Positions 1 to 5,780 of a stretch of 8,252 bases of DNA are shown here, in pieces; within the stretch, counting starts at the first letter, position 1, and the number at the start of each line of letters is the position of its first letter. Location: the NCBI GenBank assembly GCA_012511925.1, contig JAAZFD010000052.1, forward strand, positions 1 through 8,252, read 5' to 3'. A program made the position numbers and the translations under genes. The notes below the pieces were generated by a model. The model ran no database searches, was not told where the DNA came from, and worked only from the letters and a program-made list of their open reading frames with translations. Source of the stretch: Clostridiales bacterium. Lineage in GTDB: Bacteria; Bacillota; Clostridia; Christensenellales; CAG-138.

Positions 1-1
1 C

Positions 2-1321
2 TCTGCCTGCCCCACCGTTGTCAATTATATCGAAAAATACGAACCCGAGTATATCGATGCGCTAATACCCGTTGTATCACCTATGATTGCACATGGTCGA
101 ATGCTGAAGGCTAAATACCCTGGTTGTGCCGTTGTGTTCATAGGTCCATGTGCTGCAAAAAAGCAGGAGATAACAAGACCCGAAAACAAGGGTGCGATAG
201 ACGAGGTTCTCACCTTTGAAGAGCTTGATGAATGGCTGCGTCAAGAAGGAATAAGACTTGAAAACTGCACAGAAAGCAGCTTTGATAGGGTTTCTGATAT
301 CGGAGATGCAAGGCTTTTCCCGATACTGGGCGGTATGTTGAAAACAGGCGGAATATTTAGCGATGGAACTCAAGCAAATGTAATTCATGTGAGTGGCGCA
401 GAGGAAATAGCATCGCTGTTTTCTGGTGAACCCAACTTTGAGGGCAAGTTAGTTGAGCCTTTGTTTTGCAAGGGCGGCTGTATTAACGGTCCTTGCTTTA
501 CAGATACGCATGGTGAAAACCCCCATGGTAATACATTCGAACGCAGGGATAACGTGATTCGTTATTCTGAATCGAAGAAAAGCGAAAAAGACCCTCCAAG
601 GTTCGAGGAAATTCCCTCCAAGGCGGAGTTCGTTCATGTAAAGGAAAATATTGAAGAAATCTCCATTAACGAGATTCAAAAGATTTTTGAGAGTACAGGC
701 AAGAGCGACCCCAAAAATCAACTTAACTGCGGTGCTTGCGGCTATAAAAGCTGCGTAGAAAATGCCGTAGCGGTAGTGCGTGGCATGGCAGAGCCTGAAA
801 TGTGCATTCCATATATGAGGCGACTTGCACAGCAGCGCACAGACCAAATAATTGAAACGACTCCAAACGGTGTTGTAATATTAGACAGCGAGCTTTGCAT
901 GATAAAGATGAACCCTGCATTTCAAAGAATGTTTATGTGCAACAACGGCATATTAGGTAGGCGCATATCATACTTGGTAAATGCCGAAGGGTTTGAGCAC
1001 TTACAATCAGGTGAATTAGAGCAATACGAATCGATGCAAGTGAAGTATGGCATTAAGTATCACGAAATCCTTTACCCCTTGCGTGATGAAGGGCAGTATG
1101 TAGGTATTTACTCCGATATTTCAAAGCTGACATTTGATTCTGGGCATTTAGATACAATAAAGGCTCAAACATTGCAACACGCAAGAGAGTTTTTAGACCA
1201 TCAGGTGCGTTTTTCGCAAGAAATGGCACATTACTTGGGCAAGAGTGCGGCAGAGAGTGAAAAGATTGCAAAGCGGCTGATTGGGCTTTATGAAAAAGAA
1301 GGCGGCGATACGGAAAAATGA
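2..1321 (+). CDS. hydS: Sensory-type [FeFe]-hydrogenase with Fe-S and PAS domains, 5'-truncated by window edge
   Basis: The reading frame is open from base 2, so the N-terminus lies outside the window; 439 residues are visible (numbered here from base 2). Residues 1-165 are the end of an H-cluster domain. Loop L1 reads SACP (cluster Cys3), L2 reads GPCAAKK (Cys50), and L3 has Glu152 with CKGGC (Cys156, Cys160). All four cysteines needed to hold the H-cluster are present. Compared with catalytic enzymes (TSCCP, MPCTAKK, E-x-M-x-C), the proton-relay Cys is Ala, the L2 Met is Gly and the L3 Met is Leu, as known for group C/D sensory hydrogenases such as Thermotoga HydS. Residues 243-268 carry a C-x2-C-x4-C-x16-C [4Fe-4S] motif (PF04060-like). 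Residues 280-376 look like a PAS domain, followed by a helical tail. The stop overlaps the phosphatase start. Inferred role: cytosolic H2 or redox sensor. The hydS symbol is by analogy, and the missing N-terminus could alter the subgroup. Confidence 0.85.
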   Translation, partial: SACPTVVNYIEKYEPEYIDALIPVVSPMIAHGRMLKAKYPGCAVVFIGPCAAKKQEITRPENKGAIDEVLTFEELDEWLRQEGIRLENCTESSFDRVSDIGDARLFPILGGMLKTGGIFSDGTQANVIHVSGAEEIASLFSGEPNFEGKLVEPLFCKGGCINGPCFTDTHGENPHGNTFERRDNVIRYSESKKSEKDPPRFEEIPSKAEFVHVKENIEEISINEIQKIFESTGKSDPKNQLNCGACGYKSCVENAVAVVRGMAEPEMCIPYMRRLAQQRTDQIIETTPNGVVILDSELCMIKMNPAFQRMFMCNNGILGRRISYLVNAEGFEHLQSGELEQYESMQVKYGIKYHEILYPLRDEGQYVGIYSDISKLTFDSGHLDTIKAQTLQHAREFLDHQVRFSQEMAHYLGKSAAESEKIAKRLIGLYEKEGGDTEK

Positions 1322-2460
1322 AGTTCTTTGACGATATAATCGTACAAGATAACAAAAAGGGGTATTCCGTTTGTGGCGACTTTTGCGTTCGTGAAAGAAC
1401 TGCCGCAGGAACCGTTTTTGTGCTTTGTGATGGTATCGGTTCGGGAATATATGCAAACATCGCTGCTATCTCAACAGCTAACCGAATGATAGGACTTATT
1501 CGTGGCGGTGTTTCGGTTCGTGCAGCAGCAGAAACCATAGTTGCTTCAATGCATAGGGCACGCACAGAGAACATTCCCTTTGCTGCTTTTTCTGCGGTTT
1601 ATATTCTTCCAGACGGGAAATTTACCGCATACATTTACGAAGCGCCAAACCCCGTACTTATCAAAAACAATACTGCTATTTCGCTAATGCCGAGGTTTTA
1701 CACCACAGGCTTTGAAGCAATAGGCGAAGTGATGGGAACTCTTCAGTTGGACGACTCGCTTTTATTGTTTTCAGACGGTGTAAGTCAAGCAGGACTGGCA
1801 CAGGGCAGTAGCTTTGGAATCGGTTCAAAGGGCGTAGCGAGCTTTATAAATAAAAATTACAAAAGCGAAGACCAAGCAGAAGAGCTACCCGAGCGACTTC
1901 TTGAAATGTGCAAAAGCGTTTCAGGCGGAACCTTGGGAGATGACACAACGATTGCCCTACTCCATTGTAGAGAAGCGGAGGAATTAACACTACTTACGGG
2001 TCCGCCTTCGAGAAGTGCTATGGATAGCAAGTATGCTCATGATTTTATAAAAAGCCCAGGGCTAAAGATTGTTTGCGGCTCTACAACAACGGATATTATC
2101 GCAAGAGAGCTTAAAAGAGAAGTTGTAATGCTTTCCCCCGGTAACGCATTTGGTCAACCTCCCGAATACTGGATTGAAGGAATTGATTTAGTAACCGAGG
2201 GTGCAATCACGCTTGGACAGGTGTATAACATTTTAGACGAGCCAAAAGAACGCCTAACCGGAAGCTCAACCGCTGAACGCCTTTGCCTAATGCTGAATGA
2301 AGCCGATATGATTCATTTAATGATTGGAAATGCAGCAAATACAGCACATGATGAGCTGTTGTTTAAGCAAGTAGGTGTGCAGGTACGCAAAGCAACTGTT
2401 AAACGCATTGCCGAAAAGCTAAAGGAAATGGGTAAACTTGTGATAGAGAGATATTACTAA
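1318..2460 (+). CDS. SpoIIE/PP2C-family serine phosphatase with unassigned C-terminal domain
   Basis: The protein has 380 residues. Residues 1-220 form a PP2C-like phosphatase of the SpoIIE/RsbU type, with metal-binding motifs CDGIGSG (Asp38), FSDGV (Asp153) and GDDTT (Asp208, Asp209), all intact. It should therefore remove phosphate from Ser/Thr of a partner protein in the cytosol; the partner is not visible. Residues about 240-380 form a second domain I cannot assign. It has alternating strand-helix character (KIVCGSTTTDIIARELK, then ADMIHLMIGNAAN), suggesting an alpha/beta fold. The ATG overlaps the stop of the upstream sensor as ATGA, and only a weak AAGGCGG lies 12 bases upstream (1299-1305), so translational coupling to the hydrogenase gene is likely. 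Sensory [FeFe]-hydrogenases are known to sit beside kinases or phosphatases, and here the phosphatase is the probable output. Clostridial hydrogenase operons are known to contain similar phosphatase genes. Confidence 0.85.
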   Translation: MKFFDDIIVQDNKKGYSVCGDFCVRERTAAGTVFVLCDGIGSGIYANIAAISTANRMIGLIRGGVSVRAAAETIVASMHRARTENIPFAAFSAVYILPDGKFTAYIYEAPNPVLIKNNTAISLMPRFYTTGFEAIGEVMGTLQLDDSLLLFSDGVSQAGLAQGSSFGIGSKGVASFINKNYKSEDQAEELPERLLEMCKSVSGGTLGDDTTIALLHCREAEELTLLTGPPSRSAMDSKYAHDFIKSPGLKIVCGSTTTDIIARELKREVVMLSPGNAFGQPPEYWIEGIDLVTEGAITLGQVYNILDEPKERLTGSSTAERLCLMLNEADMIHLMIGNAANTAHDELLFKQVGVQVRKATVKRIAEKLKEMGKLVIERYY

Positions 2461-2525
2461 TTATGGTTATAATCTGGCTTTGAAAAGAGCTAAAAATATA
2501 TAAAAAAGAGATAAGGAGAAAAACA

Positions 2526-3665
2526 ATGGATTTTAAGCTTTCCCAAAAACATATGATGGCTCAGACTCTATTTCGTGAATTTACCGAAAGAGAAGTTGGA
2601 CCTATCGCTTGCGAAATTGATGAAACCGAGTCTTTTCCAACCCAAACAGTAGAAAAGCTAAAGAAGTACGGCTTTTTGGGTATTCCTGTACCCAAGGAGT
2701 ACGGCGGTCAGGGCTGTGATACCCTTACCTATGTTATGTGCGTAGAGCAACTGGGAAAACTGTGTGGAACAACTTCGGTTATCGTATCTGCGCATACTTC
2801 ATTGGCTTGCGACCCAATCTTGAAGTTTGGCTCACCCGAGCAGAAACAAAAGTACCTTGTTCCATTGGCTAACGGAACGCACTTAGGCGCATTTGCCTTG
2901 ACGGAAGCAGGAGCAGGCACGGATTCGGCGGGTCAGCAAACAAAGGCAACACGAGACGGTGATGATTACATTCTTAACGGCACCAAGATATTCATTACCA
3001 ACGGCAAAGAAGCTGATACATACATCGTATTTGCTATGACAGATAAAACACAGGGTACTCGTGGAATAAGCGCATTTATCGTTGAAAAAGGCACACCTGG
3101 GTTCACATTCGGAACTAAGGAAAAGAAAATGGGCATAAGGGGTTCATCCACTTATGAGTTGATTTTTAGAGATTGCAGAATACCCAAAGAGAACCTATTA
3201 GGTCAAGAGGGCAAGGGTTTTGGAATAGCAATGCAGACCTTAGACGGCGGACGTATTGGGATTGCGGCTCAAGCATTGGGAATTGCAGAGGGTGCATTCG
3301 AAAAAACAGTTGCTTATGTACAAGAGCGCAAGCAGTTTGGCAAGCCTATTTCGTATTTCCAAAACACACAATTTCTGTTGGCAGACTTAGCTACAAGGAT
3401 TGAAGCGGCAAAATTGCTTGTTTATAAGGCGGCAATGGCTAAGGACACCCAAAAGCGATTCAGCACCGAAGCTGCAATGGCAAAGTTATATGCATCTGAA
3501 ACGGCTTTAGAGGTTACAAACAAGTGCATTCAGTTGCATGGTGGATATGGTTATATGCGTGATTATGAAGTTGAGCGCATGATGCGTGATGCCAAGATTA
3601 CAGAAATATACGAGGGCACATCTGAGGTGCAGCGTATGGTTATCTCTGGCTCAATCCTCAAATAA
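2526..3665 (+). CDS. bcd: Butyryl-CoA dehydrogenase (acyl-CoA dehydrogenase family)
   Basis: This is a 379-residue FAD enzyme of normal length for short-chain acyl-CoA dehydrogenases. Both family signatures are present: LTEAGAGTDSAG at residues 125-136, and the C-terminal block with QLHGGYGYMRDYEVERMMRD followed by YEGTSEVQ. The Glu in YEGTSE (Glu363) is at the place of the catalytic base. AAGGAG at 2513-2518, seven bases before the ATG, supports the start. In butyrate-forming Clostridia this enzyme reduces crotonyl-CoA to butyryl-CoA in the cytosol, taking electrons from EtfAB. The immediate downstream etfB and etfA (gap of 16 bases) support that role over a beta-oxidation dehydrogenase. The other pathway genes (thl, crt, hbd) are not in the window, so preference for C4 is inferred from family resemblance and context. 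The 65-base gap to the phosphatase shows no terminator and no convincing promoter. Confidence 0.9.
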   Translation: MDFKLSQKHMMAQTLFREFTEREVGPIACEIDETESFPTQTVEKLKKYGFLGIPVPKEYGGQGCDTLTYVMCVEQLGKLCGTTSVIVSAHTSLACDPILKFGSPEQKQKYLVPLANGTHLGAFALTEAGAGTDSAGQQTKATRDGDDYILNGTKIFITNGKEADTYIVFAMTDKTQGTRGISAFIVEKGTPGFTFGTKEKKMGIRGSSTYELIFRDCRIPKENLLGQEGKGFGIAMQTLDGGRIGIAAQALGIAEGAFEKTVAYVQERKQFGKPISYFQNTQFLLADLATRIEAAKLLVYKAAMAKDTQKRFSTEAAMAKLYASETALEVTNKCIQLHGGYGYMRDYEVERMMRDAKITEIYEGTSEVQRMVISGSILK

Positions 3666-3681
3666 GGAAAGGAGAAAACAC

Positions 3682-4389
3682 ATGAATATTGCAGTATGTA
3701 TTAAACAAGTGCCCGACACTACAGAAGTTAAGTTAGACCCCAAGACTGGCACGCTTATTCGTGAGGGAATACCAAGCATAATGAATCCTGATGATAAAGC
3801 GGCATTGGAAGCAGCATTAACAATCAAAGATAAGCTCGGAGCAGAAGTGCACGTAATAACAATGGGTCCTATGCAGGCAGACGCTGTATTGCGTGAAGCG
3901 TTGGCAATGGGCGCTGACAAGGCGTATTTGCTTACAGACAGAGCATTTGGCGGAGCAGACACGTTAGCAACCTCCACTACCCTTGCAGCAGCTCTAAGCA
4001 AGATTGATTTTGACTTAATCTTAGCAGGCAGGCAAGCGATTGACGGCGATACCGCACAGGTTGGACCTCAGATTGCCGAGCATTTAGGAATCCCAAACGT
4101 TTCATGCGCAGAGGATATTGAAGTAAACGGCAAAGAAATCACGATTAAGCGTTGGTATGAGGATAGGTTTCACACAGTGAAGGTGAAAATGCCTTGCCTT
4201 ATTACCGTATTGGGCGAGATGAACACTCCCAGATATATGACCCCAGGCGGTATTTTCGATGCATACGACACAGAAGTTACGGATTGGAAGCGTGAAGACG
4301 TAACTGTTGACGATACGAAAATCGGTCTGAAAGGCTCTCCGATATGTGTTGCGGCTTCATTGCCCAAAAGCTTGAAAGCTGCAGGTTAA
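3682..4389 (+). CDS. etfB: Electron transfer flavoprotein beta subunit, cut short by an in-frame TAA
   Basis: As read, the protein has 235 residues and starts MNIAVCIKQVPDT. The start is supported by AAAGGAG at 3668-3674, seven bases upstream; an upstream in-frame extension would run back into bcd and is not used. The EtfB hallmarks are clear: NPDDKAALEAAL near residue 35, MGADKAYLLTDRAFGGADT near 75-93 and GRQAIDGDTAQVGP at 116-129, the nucleotide/FAD-binding loop. In the bifurcating Bcd-EtfAB complexes known from Clostridia, EtfB binds the flavin that receives the NADH hydride. The frame stops at TAA 4387-4389, but the same frame continues with 23 EtfB-like residues to TGA 4459-4461, giving exactly 259 residues, the usual length. 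The truncation removes the C-terminal helix that packs on EtfA, so the 235-residue form is probably impaired. Nonsense mutation, base error, or rarely readthrough are the options. Confidence 0.85.
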   Translation: MNIAVCIKQVPDTTEVKLDPKTGTLIREGIPSIMNPDDKAALEAALTIKDKLGAEVHVITMGPMQADAVLREALAMGADKAYLLTDRAFGGADTLATSTTLAAALSKIDFDLILAGRQAIDGDTAQVGPQIAEHLGIPNVSCAEDIEVNGKEITIKRWYEDRFHTVKVKMPCLITVLGEMNTPRYMTPGGIFDAYDTEVTDWKREDVTVDDTKIGLKGSPICVAASLPKSLKAAG

Positions 4390-4461
4390 AAGAAGTTGCT
4401 TGATGTTGAAGATGCTGTCAATTACATCGAAGGCAAACTTCGTGAAAAATTAGTTATCTGA
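4387..4461 (+). pseudogene. etfB: Detached C-terminal tail of etfB after the premature stop
   Basis: Codon 236 of etfB is TAA. Reading on in the same frame gives KKLLDVEDAVNYIEGKLREK followed by LVI and TGA at 4459-4461. The pattern of an acidic or Ala-rich helix ending in K-L-x-E-K-x-x-I is typical of EtfB C-termini, for example the Clostridium enzymes of about 259 residues. No ATG lies in this frame, so the piece cannot readily be started on its own. The intended stop leaves 16 bases to the etfA start, a normal operon gap, whereas the premature stop leaves 88. Because the frame is unbroken, one base substitution (for example AAA, GAA or CAA to TAA) explains the break; an indel does not. Confidence 0.8.
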
Positions 4462-4477
4462 AAAGGCGGTGTAAAAA

Positions 4478-5485
4478 ATGAAAGAACAATACAATGGTGT
4501 ATATGTATTCGCCCAACAGGTAGATGGGCAAATAAGCGGAGTTTCGTTTGAGTTGGTAAGTAAAGCTAAGGAGTTGGCAAGCGTTCGTGGCAGCAGCGTT
4601 ACGGCAATGCTTTTTGGCAAAAACGTATCTTCTTTGGCTAATCAGCTTGCTGCGTATGGCGCTGACAAGGTTATAGTTGTTGACGACCCAGCATTAGAGG
4701 TATATACAACCGAGCCTTATGCTCATGCGATTACCGAAATAATTCACAAGTTCATGCCTGAAATAGTGCTTTTCGGCGCTACCGCAATAGGCAGAGATTT
4801 AGCTCCCAGAGTTTCGGCACGCATTGAAACAGGGTTAACAGCCGACTGCACAGGCTTGGAAATAGATGAATCAACTGGCGATTTGCGTATGACACGCCCT
4901 GCTTTTGGCGGAAACATCATGGCGACTATTCTATGTTCAGAGCATAGACCGCAAATGGCTACAGTTCGTCCCGGTGTAATGAAAAGGCAGTCTCCAACAG
5001 AGCAAAAAGCAGAGATTATTACTTTCAATCCCAAATTTGAGCGCAACGAAAAGTACGTTGAGATAGTAGATGTAATCATGCATGAAGCATCTAAGTGCAA
5101 TATTTGCGATGCAAAAATCTTGGTTTCTGGCGGACGTGGTGTTGGCAGTCCCGATAACTTCAAACTTCTTGAGGATTTTGCAGAAGCTATTGGCGGTACT
5201 GTAAGTAGCTCGCGCGCTTGCGTTGACGCTGGTTGGGTTTCAAAGGATTTACAGGTTGGTCAAACAGGAAAAACTGTACGACCGAATGTATATTTCGCAA
5301 TAGGAATCAGCGGAGCTATACAGCATCTTGCAGGTATGGAGGAGTCGGATATCATAATTGCTATAAACAAAGACGAATCTGCACCCATATTTGATGTTGC
5401 GGATTACGGTGTGGTTGGCGACCTCAATAAGATTTTACCGCTTTTAACCGAGCGTGTGAAAAAAGCAAGGGCAGAGAAGAAATAA
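4478..5485 (+). CDS. etfA: Electron transfer flavoprotein alpha subunit
   Basis: The protein has 335 residues, the usual length, and is intact. The N-terminal half is the alpha/beta domain shared with EtfB, without the extra ferredoxin-like Fe-S domain some clostridial EtfA proteins carry. The C-terminal half is the FAD-binding domain: GGRGVGSPDNF from residue 218, SRACVDAGW at 245-253, VGQTGKTVRP at 260-269, then GISGAIQH and NKDESAPIFD. With EtfB it forms the flavoprotein that passes electrons to Bcd; in the known clostridial complexes NADH oxidation is split between crotonyl-CoA and ferredoxin. That this one bifurcates is inferred from gene order and family, not proven by a residue. AAGGCGG before the ATG (4463-4469) is a moderate ribosome site. 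It is the last gene of the operon, directly followed by a strong terminator. Confidence 0.92.
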   Translation: MKEQYNGVYVFAQQVDGQISGVSFELVSKAKELASVRGSSVTAMLFGKNVSSLANQLAAYGADKVIVVDDPALEVYTTEPYAHAITEIIHKFMPEIVLFGATAIGRDLAPRVSARIETGLTADCTGLEIDESTGDLRMTRPAFGGNIMATILCSEHRPQMATVRPGVMKRQSPTEQKAEIITFNPKFERNEKYVEIVDVIMHEASKCNICDAKILVSGGRGVGSPDNFKLLEDFAEAIGGTVSSSRACVDAGWVSKDLQVGQTGKTVRPNVYFAIGISGAIQHLAGMEESDIIIAINKDESAPIFDVADYGVVGDLNKILPLLTERVKKARAEKK

Positions 5486-5490
5486 TCCCA

Positions 5491-5522
5491 AATGGGGGAC
5501 TGCATTCACCCCCATTTTTTTG
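5491..5522 (+). terminator. Intrinsic terminator of the bcd-etfB-etfA operon
   Basis: A perfect 9-bp stem (AAATGGGGG at 5491-5499 with CCCCCATTT at 5510-5518) and a 10-base loop are followed by a run of seven T ending at 5522. It starts five bases after the etfA stop, which marks the 3' end of the operon. Confidence 0.9.
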
Positions 5523-5541
5523 TGAGCGGTGGGCATTGCTT

Positions 5542-5568
5542 AAAAGAGCGGTGGCACCGCTCTTTTAG
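5542..5568. repeat. Long hairpin, copy 1 of a repeated inverted repeat
   Basis: TAAAAGAGCGGTG (5542-5554) is followed after one base by its exact reverse complement CACCGCTCTTTTA (5556-5568). The inner pairs must open to form a loop, leaving a stem of about 11 bp. The arms have A- and T-rich outer ends, so it can act as a terminator in either direction. It lies just past the etfA terminator and may be a backup for it or a repeated genomic element; the same arms recur at 5743-5770. Confidence 0.8.
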
Positions 5569-5570
5569 TA

Positions 5571-5742
5571 TATCGATAAACCTATTTGTTAGATAGGAAC
5601 ATTAGATACAACCAACTTAACCTGCACATTTTTCGGATACGGACAAAAAGGTGGAAAATAGGGTGCAAAAACCATTATTGAACCAAAAAACAATCCAAAA
5701 ATCGTAGATCGTATCTATTGTGCGCCCGCTTTTGCGACACTC
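5571..5742. other. Non-coding spacer between two matching hairpins
   Basis: I see no supported gene in this stretch. It has A-rich runs, a small hairpin (CCTAT 5581-5585 with ATAGG 5593-5597) and a 28-codon minus-strand frame (5675-5589) without a ribosome site, which I do not accept as a gene. It is flanked on both sides by near-identical inverted repeats. Confidence 0.6.
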
Positions 5743-5771
5743 TAAAAGAGCGGTGTTGCACCGCTCTTTTT
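5743..5771. terminator. Long hairpin, copy 2; probable terminator of the dockerin gene
   Basis: AAAAGAGCGGTG (5744-5755), loop TTG, then CACCGCTCTTTT (5759-5770): a perfect 12-bp stem. It has T-runs on both strands (TTTTT to 5771 on plus, TTTT ending at 5744 on minus). It starts ten bases beyond the stop of the minus-strand dockerin gene, so it most likely ends that transcript and also blocks readthrough from the etf side. The arms are identical to those of the hairpin at 5542-5568. Confidence 0.8.
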
Positions 5772-5780
5772 GTTACAATT

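Noticed and set aside
449..847. Minus-strand frames of 100-170 codons opposite hydS, the phosphatase, etfB and etfA
   Set aside because: They are mirror frames of well-supported genes, without ribosome sites or family motifs.
2461..2525. TATAAT at 2468-2473 as a promoter for bcd
   Set aside because: No -35 hexamer lies at 16-18 bases upstream (the stretch is AGAGAG) and there is no extended TG; the AT-rich gap makes a chance match likely.
4381..4461. Programmed frameshift at TTAAAAG as explanation of the etfB break
   Set aside because: The lost tail lies in the same frame as the rest of etfB; the -1 frame gives unrelated residues, so no shift is needed.
5589..5675. 28-codon minus-strand frame in the intergenic gap
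   Set aside because: There is no ribosome binding site and no recognisable protein, and the length is within chance expectation.
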